Below, piece after piece: positions 31,212 through 40,367 of a DNA stretch of 64,000 nucleotides. A program made the position numbers and the translations under genes. Each line of letters starts with the position of its first letter. The stretch's first letter is position 1. Under the pieces are notes generated by a model. It saw only the letters and a program-made list of their open reading frames with translations. It was not told the origin of the DNA and did no database searches. Location: assembly GCA_001599355.1 (NCBI GenBank), contig BCGQ01000007.1, forward strand, positions 4,620-68,619. Direction: 5' to 3'. Source of the DNA: Nakazawaea peltata (Eukaryota > Ascomycota > Pichiomycetes > Alaninales > Pachysolenaceae).

Positions 31212-31818
31212 ATGTTCAGCCAATCCATCAGAATTGCTACTAGAAGTGCCAGATTGGCCAACAGAAGAACATATGCCGATGCTGCTGTCTCGGATGTCTT
31301 GAAGTTGTCTTTGACTTTACCACACGAGGTGAGTACCGTGGATCAATAGGAGTTATTTAGACAAGATCAATTACTAACTTTAGCGTGAATTAGTCTCCAA
31401 TTGTCAACCAAGAAGTGTAAGTAGAGCTTCGGCGCCGTTTTTTCCAAGTGTAAAAAGCTTTGTTACTAACCTTATAAACAGTACTCAAGTTAATGTCCCA
31501 GCCCAATCCGGTGACATGGGTGTCTTGGCCAACCACGTTCCAACTGTTGAGCAATTGAGACCAGGTATCGTCGAGGTCATTGCTCCATCCGGAACTTCCA
31601 AATACTTTGTTTCCGGTGGTTTCGCTACTGTTCAACCAAACAACACCTTGTCCATCAATGCCATTGAAGCTTACACCACTGACTCCTTCTCTCCAGAGGC
31701 TATCAAGTCTCAATTGACCGAGGCTCAAAAGAACATCTCCTCTGCGGATGAGGCTACTGCTGCTGAAGCTTCTATTCAAGTTGAGGTTTTGGAAGCTTTG
31801 TTGGAGGCCACCAAATAA
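31212..31818 (+). CDS. ATP16: Mitochondrial F1-ATP synthase delta subunit, two introns and a 23-nt exon
   Basis: Exons are 31212-31328, 31394-31416 (23 nt) and 31482-31818, giving 158 residues. Both introns are 65 nt, with GTGAGT/GTAAGT donors, TACTAAC branch points and TAG/CAG acceptors. In intron 1 the acceptor must be the second AG after the branch point. The first AG would give an unrelated peptide, while the second gives LPHE-SPIVNQE-VTQVNVPAQSG, which aligns with the family. A basic presequence (MFSQSIRIATRSARLANRR) ends at TYADA. GVLANHVPTVEQLRPGIVEV is diagnostic for the delta (bacterial epsilon) beta-sandwich, followed by the C-terminal helices. The subunit forms part of the rotor stalk. 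Confidence 0.93.
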
Positions 31819-32194
31819 ACATAACATCAAATAAAGAAAAGTCATGATTCAAGGGATGTTAAGTTTTAACGATATTAAAATAGTAAAAGAATGATTACAT
31901 TTTAGGATATATTGTAGAGATATGTAGATATGGTTTGTGAGTTGTAGGCTCGTGGACCTAGAGGTCAATTAAACTATCTTAAATCGAGTCTAAGTCAGGC
32001 ATAAATCAGGCCCAAACTGACTTGATATAAACAGGGGCTGTCTAAAGGGAATTGTTGATATTTCCTGATTTAGACATTTAGAGGTGGTATAATTCTTTTT
32101 CTCATTTAGGAAACTCAAGGGCTGCAGAATATCCATTTAAATCTTCAAATTCAATCTAATCCTCGATATTTAACGATTATTCAACCCAACCCAG
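31819..32194. other. Intergenic region, no gene seen
   Basis: The ATP16 3' flank and MED2 promoter, 376 bp, AT-rich. It has short GGTCAATTAAAC and CAGGC repeats around 31960-32010. No RNA or gene recognised. Confidence 0.4.
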
Positions 32195-33202
32195 ATGGAT
32201 GAAAACTTGAAAAACTCGTTCGATAACGTACTCATATCAACTGGTAATGTGATAGAGTACTTATCTGGATTGAAATCCCGGAATTTGGTCGTGCCTAATA
32301 ACAGACTAGACGCTAATAATAGTCCACGGTATAACGGATTAGTCTCGACGCTAGACGCCGATTTGAAACAGTACCACCTGGTCTTGGATGAGTTCATTTT
32401 GGACTTCAATTACACAGAGAAGCTGTTGCAGCAGTTGAAAGAGAAATGGGTGGTGGAAGACGAGAATCTGGCCAAATTGAAGTTGGAAAATGAGGAGAAA
32501 CTGAAACTGGACCTGATGGTACAGCAATCTCAACCGGTATCGGACCAACTGCTGTCGGTACAACAGGCGTCCTCGGAGCCTGTGCAATCACAACTGAATC
32601 AGACCCCACTGGAGCTCAAACAAGATTCGGATTCTCTTGGTTTGAACGGTCCTGGGTTACAAATGGATATCGATAACGATTCTTATTTGAGTCAGTTCTT
32701 AGAAGGAGGAATGGATGTGGATGATAATACTGGATTAATTGATCTTGGAGGTGATGGGGCTGACAGTATGTTTGGTAATGATGGTTCTTCTCAGCAGGGT
32801 GGTAGTAATACGGCTGGGTCTAATGTTGATGTGAATAAGAATCCTGCTGATATTTTGTATGGAGATATTTCTAATAGTACGAATGGTGGTGAAATGGGTG
32901 GTGCTGGGGCTGGAGGAAATAACACTGGTGGAGTTTCTGGAGCTTCTGGGGCTTCTGGATCCTCTGGAACTCAGGGACTCTCTGCACAAGATTCTGTTGC
33001 TGCTCCTTCGGCTCCAGTTAATAACCTTGATGCCTCAAAACAATCAGCCAACCCAGAAGATATCAATCTCGACGACCTCGAACAATTATTGGCAAGCACA
33101 AACGACATGAACGACAGTATGGTGTACGACTCCAACGGAATGCCTGTTGATGATAACAACATCTTTGACGAATTGAACTACTTCTTAGGAGGAAATGAAT
33201 GA
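32195..33202 (+). CDS. MED2: Mediator tail subunit Med2 (TLO family)
   Basis: A 335-residue protein whose first ~100 residues align by eye with the Med2 domain of Candida TLO proteins: ENLKNSFDNVLISTGNVIEYL, then NNRLDANNSPRYNGLVSTLDADLKQYHLVLDEF and a charged helix. The remainder is low-complexity (Gln, Asn, Gly, Ser, Asp rich) with acidic hydrophobic stretches (SYLSQFLEGGMDVDD, DINLDDLEQLLASTND, NIFDELNYFLGG), typical of an activation-type tail. Med2 sits in the Mediator tail with Med3 and Med15 and contacts activators. It is single in this window, unlike the subtelomeric TLO expansions of C. albicans. Its stop codon is 14 bp from that of AFG2 on the other strand. Confidence 0.78.
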   Translation: MDENLKNSFDNVLISTGNVIEYLSGLKSRNLVVPNNRLDANNSPRYNGLVSTLDADLKQYHLVLDEFILDFNYTEKLLQQLKEKWVVEDENLAKLKLENEEKLKLDLMVQQSQPVSDQLLSVQQASSEPVQSQLNQTPLELKQDSDSLGLNGPGLQMDIDNDSYLSQFLEGGMDVDDNTGLIDLGGDGADSMFGNDGSSQQGGSNTAGSNVDVNKNPADILYGDISNSTNGGEMGGAGAGGNNTGGVSGASGASGSSGTQGLSAQDSVAAPSAPVNNLDASKQSANPEDINLDDLEQLLASTNDMNDSMVYDSNGMPVDDNNIFDELNYFLGGNE

Positions 33203-33216
33203 GCTAGATTAAAAAT

Positions 33217-35547
33217 TTATATAGTGATGCCACTTTTCATGGCAAATTCTTTGTAATATAAAAGCATATCTTCGGTGATACCTTTACTTAAACCGGCCAA
33301 AGCGTGTTCGAAATGACGCTCATGGACTTGTGTAGCATCATTATCTTCCATAATCAGGGCCAAACCCAGTTCTTGGGCCAATAACGAGACTTCAGCACCT
33401 GAACAACCTTCGGTAAGTTCGGCATAAACTCGAAGATCCAATTCTAATTGGAATTTACTACAGGTTTTGGTGAGAATTTGTAATCTCAGGTCGAAATCTG
33501 GTGGCAGAACGTATAAATGACGATCCAATCTACCAGGCCTCAAGAGCAGCGGGTCGATAGTGTCCGGCCTATTAGTCAGGGCTACAACAACTACCCCATT
33601 CAACTCTTCTACACCGTCTATCTCATTAAGTAAGGTGGTCAATACCTGGTTGGAGGTATGAGAAGAGTCTCCATCTCTAGACTGGGAGATTGCGTCGATT
33701 TCATCGAAGAAAATGATCGAGGGCAGCAGCAGACGGGCCTTATGGAAGATCTCTCTTATAGATTTCTCCGACTCTCCCACATATTTATTGAAGATTTCCG
33801 GTCCTTTGACTGCTAAGAAATTGAGTCCGGACTCCGTAGCTAACAGTTTAGCTGTTAAGGTCTTAGAACAACCAGGAGGTCCATAGAGTAATAAACCTTT
33901 TGGAGCTTTAATTCCTAAACGTTTAAAAGTATCAGCCAGTTCTAATGGCAATTGTACCATTTCTCTCAATTTTTGTTTCAATTCTTCTTGACCTCCGATA
34001 TCATCCCAATGCACTTTTGGCATTTCCAAGAATATCTCTCTCATGGCAGAAGGTCTGATATCGAGTAAAGCCAGTTCTACGTCGGCTAACGTTACGAGCA
34101 TCTCCTGGTTTCTTTGGATCGTTTTTAATACACTTTCTCTACAAAGAGCAATAAGATCTGCTCCTACATATCCATGGGTCTTAGAAGCTACGTTGGCAAT
34201 CTCCAGGTCGGTGAGAACTGACTTACCTTTCATCTTCAGGAATTGGATTTCCAATATATGTTGTCTCAGAGCCAGGTCTGGGATTCCAATTTCGATTTCT
34301 TGGTCAAATCTTCCTGGTCTTCTCAACAGAGGATCGATCAGATTAGGTCTGTTGGTCAGAGCAACTACAACTAATCTACCCAGATCGCCCATTCCGTCCA
34401 TAAGAGTCAACAAGGTAGCTACTACTCTACTTTCTACTTCTCCTGCATCATCACTAGCTCTACTTGGGGCCAATGAGTCTATTTCATCGATGAAAATAAT
34501 CGAAGGCTGGTATTTTCTCAGCTCTAAGAAGATATCTCTAATACAACTCTCGGTTTCTCCGAGGTATTTACTTACGATTGAGGGCCCATTAATGGTCAAT
34601 ACATGGGCATTTGCTTCATTCAGAACCAGTCTTAAAAGCATAGTTTTACCAGTTCCGGGTGACCCATGTAAAAGAATACCTCTTGGGGGGGTTATACCAA
34701 ACTGAGTGAAGAGCTCGGAGTTATGTAAGGGTAAATTTACGGCTGATTTGAGGATGGTGATTTCCGAATCGAGACCTCCTAAGGATTTAAAGGAGATTGG
34801 ATGGGGGATACGAGGATATTTCAGCTTGTCGATATCGATTTTCGATACGATTTCTACCTTGGTTTTTCCCCTTTGGAATATGAACAGAGGGGAGATCAAT
34901 GGCTGCAGTTCAGTGACAGGGCTGGAATTTCCAATGGTTAATTTTGCTATTTGGTCTTCTACTGAGTAATTGATGTCTAAAACATGGAATTCGAACTCCT
35001 GTTTGTCCTCTGAGTCACCAATTTTCAATCCACATTGAGGAACACATAACCCTGGGTAAATGATACCAACTTCGTCCATATATTTCTCGATATTAGCCAA
35101 TGGAAATTGGTCACACGATACTGATGAATTGTTTCCCAAAAGAAGAGATTCCAGATATGGTAAATTCAGTGAATCTAACTTCCCAATGGCAATTCTATCA
35201 CCCAAGAGCCAGCCACTTGATTGGCGGAGCAGGTGAGAAATTTGAACCACATCGTAGTCACCATCAGCAGGGTCAAAAGCGGATAAAATTCCCACAATTC
35301 CATCCAATGAGTCTTCTTTACTCAAATAACATAAACTACCATCTTTCAAATCATCTAATTCCAGTAATATTTCGGGGTGAATGAACACCTTCACAAGATT
35401 TTTCAAGTTGAGCTTGGTCGATGGCCGAAGAATAAAGTGCTTTGGGATCTTTATTTTCTTCGCTTTTTTCTCTCTAATAGGTTCCTCTGGCGGAGCCGCC
35501 AGCTTTTTGCTCTTTGAACTCGAGGAAGAAGCAGATTTAGGTGCCAT
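33217..35547 (-). CDS. AFG2: AAA-ATPase Afg2/Drg1, 60S ribosome maturation
   Basis: A 776-residue type II AAA-ATPase that strips Rlp24 from cytoplasmic pre-60S particles. It has an N-domain (about residues 1-245) and two AAA modules. D1 has Walker A HGSPGTGKT, Walker B IIFIDEIDSLAP and RRPGRFDQEIEIGIPD. D2 has LLYGPPGCSKTLTAK (Cys-Ser in the P-loop is characteristic of Afg2), IIFFDEIDAISQSRD and LLRPGRLDRHLYVLPPD. CTG codons occupy at least ten positions that are Ala in essentially all orthologs (codons 397, 403, 407, 568, 606-608, 657, 667 and others), the main evidence for CUG-Ala decoding. A 39-bp tandem repeat carrying AGCA-TACGAAT elements lies 70-190 bp upstream. Confidence 0.95.
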   Translation of the reverse strand: MAPKSASSSSSKSKKLAAPPEEPIREKKAKKIKIPKHFILRPSTKLNLKNLVKVFIHPEILLELDDLKDGSLCYLSKEDSLDGIVGILSAFDPADGDYDVVQISHLLRQSSGWLLGDRIAIGKLDSLNLPYLESLLLGNNSSVSCDQFPLANIEKYMDEVGIIYPGLCVPQCGLKIGDSEDKQEFEFHVLDINYSVEDQIAKLTIGNSSPVTELQPLISPLFIFQRGKTKVEIVSKIDIDKLKYPRIPHPISFKSLGGLDSEITILKSAVNLPLHNSELFTQFGITPPRGILLHGSPGTGKTMLLRLVLNEANAHVLTINGPSIVSKYLGETESCIRDIFLELRKYQPSIIFIDEIDSLAPSRASDDAGEVESRVVATLLTLMDGMGDLGRLVVVALTNRPNLIDPLLRRPGRFDQEIEIGIPDLALRQHILEIQFLKMKGKSVLTDLEIANVASKTHGYVGADLIALCRESVLKTIQRNQEMLVTLADVELALLDIRPSAMREIFLEMPKVHWDDIGGQEELKQKLREMVQLPLELADTFKRLGIKAPKGLLLYGPPGCSKTLTAKLLATESGLNFLAVKGPEIFNKYVGESEKSIREIFHKARLLLPSIIFFDEIDAISQSRDGDSSHTSNQVLTTLLNEIDGVEELNGVVVVALTNRPDTIDPLLLRPGRLDRHLYVLPPDFDLRLQILTKTCSKFQLELDLRVYAELTEGCSGAEVSLLAQELGLALIMEDNDATQVHERHFEHALAGLSKGITEDMLLYYKEFAMKSGITI

Positions 35548-35615
35548 AATGATGATACTTCAGTAGTGCTATCTATCTCATCTCATCTGAGTTTAAATAG
35601 GAAAATTTTTCTTAT

Positions 35616-35743
35616 AGCAAATTACGAATTAATCTGGAGCATCTTACGAATAAATGAAGTATTATCAATTAAATGTAGCAATTTACGAATAAATGAAGTA
35701 TTATTAATTGATTGTAGCATTCTACGAATTAATATTAATACTT
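35616..35743. repeat. 39-bp tandem repeat with AGCA-NNN-TACGAAT elements, AFG2 promoter
   Basis: AGCA...TACGAAT copies begin at 35616, 35638, 35677 and 35716. The units starting at 35638 and 35677 are 39 bp each and differ at only a few positions; the last unit is partial. The array lies upstream of AFG2 and the same motif recurs in other intergenic regions. Confidence 0.7.
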
Positions 35744-35973
35744 GAACTCTAGAGTGAAATGCTTAGTGGATATCGTATATAGCAAATTAGAGTTGCATAT
35801 GCAAAGGTGCGGAAGATTGCAAGGATGGCACTCTACAACCTGCCATTTGCTTAGTTTTCCGCCATGTATTAAACTTCTACACCTGCTTAAGCCTTAGCCA
35901 GAACCTTACGATTTCCTAAAACGTCATTATAATTACACGCGTACGGTGCCTGGGTGCCTATGGATTGTTAAAA

Positions 35974-35989
35974 TATTTCCTAATTGGGA
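35974..35989. promoter_or_regulatory. Mcm1 P-box-like palindrome
   Basis: TTTCCTAATTGGGAAA differs by one base from the symmetric Mcm1 P-box TTTCCTAATTAGGAAA. It is in the divergent AFG2/globin intergenic region, about 430 bp from AFG2. Binding is inferred from sequence only. Confidence 0.4.
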
Positions 35990-36895
35990 AATATACGATC
36001 CAACAAAATAGCCGAGATTTTTCAGCTGGGCGAAAAAAAAAGTCTTTGCGGGTCTTGTCGACGCGTAATGTAAGCGCACTATTGTGTGCTTAAAGTATAA
36101 AGTGACTTTACATGAGCAGCCTATTGTGATAGATTGGAGAGACCATTGAATGGTCTAGGCCTTTTGGAAGGGATAGAAATTAGATAATTAACGTGGGGAG
36201 TGTAGATTTAGTAACTGATCCGGAGACTTCTTGTAACCCATCAATGCACCACTCCCCGTTCTCCTTCTTTACCCTCAATGCAGAAACCCAGATTTGGATC
36301 TGCTGTAACTCGGTCTAAATCAGAAACACCGAAACTTAACACCCTAATTCGATCCCAAAATCGTGCATGTAGGATTTTTTCGTCCGGCAAAACAACTCAT
36401 GCAGCGACCTATGTAAGTAGTGAGAGAAGAACAAAGGGCAATTTGACATTGGATGTCGTTTGAAAAGTGTGCTAGGGCTGCGGTAGGTTGAGCGCGATTT
36501 TGTTAAGCCACGCTTGGGCTCATCCTTGTCAATGGATCCTTCGTCTTTGAAATCGTCGATATAACACTTGGTGCAGGTGGAATGGTTCAGAAATGTCTCA
36601 TATCCCGTTTCACGTCGATGTGAGCCAACCAATCCTGTGTGTTAACGTTGTGCCAAGGGGCCCATATCGTCTTCCCCCAATAATGGCCACGAAAATTTTT
36701 TAAAAGATGCAGCTCAATCTGTCGATCCTTCACTTATACTTCACCCACATTACATAAAATAATAATAGGGGCTTGTTGATCGGTCGGAAGATGGAGATTT
36801 TGTAGGAGAAAGGGGGGGATTACTTGATAGTTTATATAAAGGTGGTGGGTGGCTATTTTTGTAGAAAAATTGTATGAGATCAAAATAATTTAACG

Positions 36896-37900
36896 ATGCT
36901 GCCTGTAGATAATCATTTTGGAGAACCATTGAGTCCTACTTCGAGTGTTGTGACACTGCCAGAAATGGAGGATGAGGTGTATGCTACCTTTTTCCAATCT
37001 GAGCAACACATTACTTATCCATTGAGGTATAAGGTGTCGCTCTCGCTTTCTGATAGGGAGGTGGGATTGATCCGAGAGAGTTGGAAACTCATTTTGACCG
37101 ATTCCAAAGCTGCTCAAAAGAACATTGCACAGAACACTTTCAGTTCACAGACTTTCAGTTCGTCGTTGTTCTGCCATCAATTCTATGAGAATATTTTGGA
37201 GCTGCGGCCTGATTTGATCGAGATGTTCCCAAGTATCAAACATCAACTGGTATCATTTGCTGGCATTATGAACATCACTATCAATAATTTGGAGAATTTG
37301 TCGGTACTAGACAGTGTGTTGGAGCATTTGGGTCGTACTCATTCTCGTATCTTGGGCATTGAAGCTCCATTTTTCGAGCTCATGGGGGACTCTTTGATTA
37401 AGACCTTACAAGATAGATATGTCAACTCGATGATCGATTTTACGTTGGAGTTGGAGAATTGTTGGATCAAATTATACTGTTTCTTACTGAATTCTATCCT
37501 CCAATGTGGCATTGACCCTATTCTCAGCTTTGAGAAGCCTCTGCCTCTGCCTATCACACCAAATATCTTTGCCAATCATAAACTGAGACAGCCCTCAGAT
37601 GCTTCCAGTATCAATACAAGCCCAGAGACCTTGTTTGACAATATCCAGGACAAGAGGGCTAGCAGGACTAGCGTCTCGACTCGTAACAGTTCTATTTCTT
37701 CTGCTGTCTTGAACAAGCCAATGCCGTCTCTTCCTCCTCAGCAAATTTCGACTGAATCTCTGGGTCTGTCGGCCCTTGAGTCGGCCAAGAGGGGTTTGAG
37801 GACCTTTGGTAACAAGAGTCAGAGGACTAGATTAGGTACTAAATTAAAGAAGGTCAGCAAGAAGGTCGACGATGATGACGACGGCTGTGTTATAATGTAA
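36896..37900 (+). CDS. Globin-domain protein with polybasic tail and C-terminal CaaX box (CVIM)
   Basis: A 334-residue relative of yeast YNL234W-type globins. The globin fold spans about residues 45-225. LRPDLIEMFPSIKHQLVSFAG gives the CD-corner Phe and a distal-position His. LEHLGRTHSRILGIEAPFFELMG gives the proximal His. A Ser-rich linker follows. The C-terminus has a basic stretch (KSQRTRLGTKLKKVSKKV), five Asp, then Gly and CVIM at the stop codon (37888-37900, TGT GTT ATA ATG TAA). CVIM is a canonical farnesylation box (as in K-Ras4B), and the neighbouring basic residues would strengthen membrane binding. YNL234W-type globins are heme proteins thought to act in redox or oxygen signalling. 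Lipid anchoring is inferred from the motif. Confidence 0.85.
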   Translation: MLPVDNHFGEPLSPTSSVVTLPEMEDEVYATFFQSEQHITYPLRYKVSLSLSDREVGLIRESWKLILTDSKAAQKNIAQNTFSSQTFSSSLFCHQFYENILELRPDLIEMFPSIKHQLVSFAGIMNITINNLENLSVLDSVLEHLGRTHSRILGIEAPFFELMGDSLIKTLQDRYVNSMIDFTLELENCWIKLYCFLLNSILQCGIDPILSFEKPLPLPITPNIFANHKLRQPSDASSINTSPETLFDNIQDKRASRTSVSTRNSSISSAVLNKPMPSLPPQQISTESLGLSALESAKRGLRTFGNKSQRTRLGTKLKKVSKKVDDDDDGCVIM

Positions 37901-37938
37901 TGCATATTTATGAGTAATTATTATTATATTAGTGTAGT

Positions 37939-40176
37939 TTATATATTATCGGGGATGAGATTGGAGTCCCAAGTTACAAACTGTTCTGCTAGGTGACTGA
38001 GAGTGTCTGGGGAGAGTTGTTCTGACGACTCATTCGAGCCATAGAGGAAAGGTAAGATTTTAGCCATGACTTCGTCGTTATTTACTTTGAGATCATCCAT
38101 GTCTGGGAAGTCTAGGGTATTTTGGGGGGTTATTTGGGGTGGATGAGAGTTATTAGGTGGTTGCAGTTGGTCTGAGCTTACCAGATCGCGAACAGAGTTG
38201 GTTTTCTTCGACTCAATCTTAGATTTCAACCTATCTAAATACTCTAAACGACGTTCATTGTGTTGCAGAGTGAAATTTCCGGCCTCACTCATGAATTGCA
38301 TCAAATTACGACCTACACGGAGTTCAGGAAGCTCTTCTCGTCCAAGACTTGCCATGGTCAAGATGAGAATAGCACTAAAACACCACTGAGAGTCCCAAAA
38401 TCCAAATTTAGAGAGCCAATTCAGGTCCTGTAAATGCTTTAAAATTACGATATTGGTTCTAGCCAGTTCAAGACACTTCAGAGTGGTCTCATGGGTCTTC
38501 TTGGTCTCTTTAGCTACCTTCTGGAAGAGTGAGAGGACTAGAGGACGCACGGTGAGGATGACCACCTGGTTGATACGGAGAAACAAGTTGGCGATACTAC
38601 GACCTTGGCTGGTTTGGAGCAGGTCTTTGAGGCTGAAGGGGAGCTTCTTTTGGAGCAGTTCCAAATCCAGAAGACATTCCAAAGTCAGATCCACAAAGTT
38701 TCTGAGCACCTGAGGGGGTCTATATAATTGGGACATTACTTTACTTAAGATTATGGAGAGTTGGACGTTACAAGTCAGAAGTTGGCAGTTATAACTGTCA
38801 CCTAGTGGGATAAAATGTTGGTTGGGCAACTCTATATCGATGTCGTCGATATTTACGTGGAGAGGCTGGCCCAATTTGGAAGCCCAGATACTTTCCATAC
38901 AGAAACAGGTCCACCAGACTCTTTTACGTTTCTCATTTTCTACATCTGTGGAAGATCCGAGAATTTTAGGGGTGGTTGGGGGTCTCCATTTGCGATGTAG
39001 ACCCATTACGAGGGAGGATCTCAACAGAAGACCGAAGAATGAGTAAACTGTGTGGGTTCTATTGAGTCCTTGGCAGTAAAATCCGATTAAAATCAAGGTT
39101 TGAATGAATCTCAAGTTGGGTTCCTCATAATAATTACGGAATAACTGCATTGCAGGAGTGAAGAACCTCATTCCTGGAACGTTGGGAGATAATTTTTGGA
39201 ATCTATTTAAGTACTGTTCTCCTATCAGTAAAGTTACTAAGAAATAACAGGTCCATTGGGAACTTTTGCCCAGTAGATCATTGTACAGTTCGTCTATTTC
39301 GGTGTAAAATTCAGCCGGGTCAAAGAGATAGTACTCGGCACCCAAGAACTCGATCACTTCTTTCACCAACATGAGCAGATACTTTTTATCTGGGAATAGT
39401 ACTAGACCATTGACGGAGCAATTGACGGAAGGATCATGTAAGAAATATCTATCGAAATGTTCATCGTATTCTTGGGGGTTGTCGGGTGGTATGGCCATAG
39501 GAGAGGTAGTTGAGCCGGCAGCAGAGGGTGCCGCAGATGATTCAGATGCTTTTTCAGCTCCTCCTCCTCTCGGGCTCAGTTCTGTCAAATCTTCACCCAT
39601 TGATGAACCTTTGACAGACCCAGATGCCTTAATTGTCATATTCATCAATACAGAGTTAAGTGCATTATCAAACACCTCACAAGACAGAGCTCCATAATAA
39701 TTATCTGGATCTTGGTGGACCGTCGATACCAAGGGGTTAGTGCCCGATGGTTCGGGCAATGGTGTGCCTGAAGTCGATCCTGACTTACTTGGGAGCGCAG
39801 TATCCGAATCTGCTTGACTTTGAGGTCTGTCTAATGTTTTTGAAGCTTCCTCTTGATCATTCCCAGACGACAATCTCAGACATTCTCTCTCCAAAAAAGC
39901 CAACCTGCTATGAACTCGGTTGAGTTGTGACTCTAATATCACAACTTTCCGATCCCTCATAGGATATTCACATTCTGAATCATTATTTGCACAACTATCA
40001 CATCGTGGTTGTCCTGATCTGTGTGTTAGTAATCAAGGGTCTAAGAGCCAACGTCTAAATAACTCACCTCCAGAGCATTTGATCTTATGATTTCGACATC
40101 TCAAACAGGCGAGATGAGATCGTCCTTGGGACTTGAATCGGATCGGTTCGATCCTGAAACTCGTATTCTTCTGCAT
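37939..40176 (-). CDS. Zn2Cys6 zinc-cluster transcription factor (3), one intron
   Basis: Exons are 40176-40068 and 40013-37939, giving 727 residues. The 54-nt intron (GTGAGT, TACTAAC, acceptor CAG at 40014) lies inside the zinc-cluster coding region. The second AG after the branch point is the one that keeps frame. Spliced, the cluster is C24-LR-C27-x6-C34-x6-C41-DS-C44-x6-C51, followed by a coiled coil (VVILESQLNRVHSRLAFLE) for dimerisation. A fungal transcription factor middle domain spans about residues 200-560, with the typical GLLLRSSLVMGLHRKW and RKRVWWTCFCMESIWASKLGQPL blocks. It resembles the Gal4/Cat8/Put3-type group. It is upstream neighbour of the hydroxyacid dehydrogenase, racemase and hydantoinase genes, so a pathway-specific regulator is plausible but unproven. 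Confidence 0.88.
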
Positions 40177-40367
40177 ATCGTTCTCAGGGAGTTAACATAT
40201 CACAAGTCTTACTGAAGGGTCCATTTTTCGCTCCTGCCTTGCCTTACTAAGAATAGCCTTAGTAAGGCAGAGTTTATTTTCCTACGGAATTTTTCACTCT
40301 TATCGGTGACTAAAAGAGGAAATTACAAGCGCCTGGGCTTAGAGATAAGGTTTGAATCTATATAGGA

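Larger units (their letters stand above)
35548..36895. other. 1.35-kb intergenic region between divergent AFG2 and globin genes
   Basis: Apart from the tandem array at 35616-35743, it has an Mcm1-like palindrome TTTCCTAATTGGGAAA at 35974-35989, flanked by further symmetric bases (ATAT each side). The rest shows no gene. The globin TATA-like sequence TATATAAA is near 36833. Confidence 0.5.

Noticed and set aside
33217-35547. CTG read as serine (CUG-Ser clades)
   Set aside because: The affected AAA-ATPase columns are Ala, not Ser, in orthologs. TAKALATES, VVVAATNRP and IDPALRRPGR demand Ala; Ser would only be tolerated at one or two positions.
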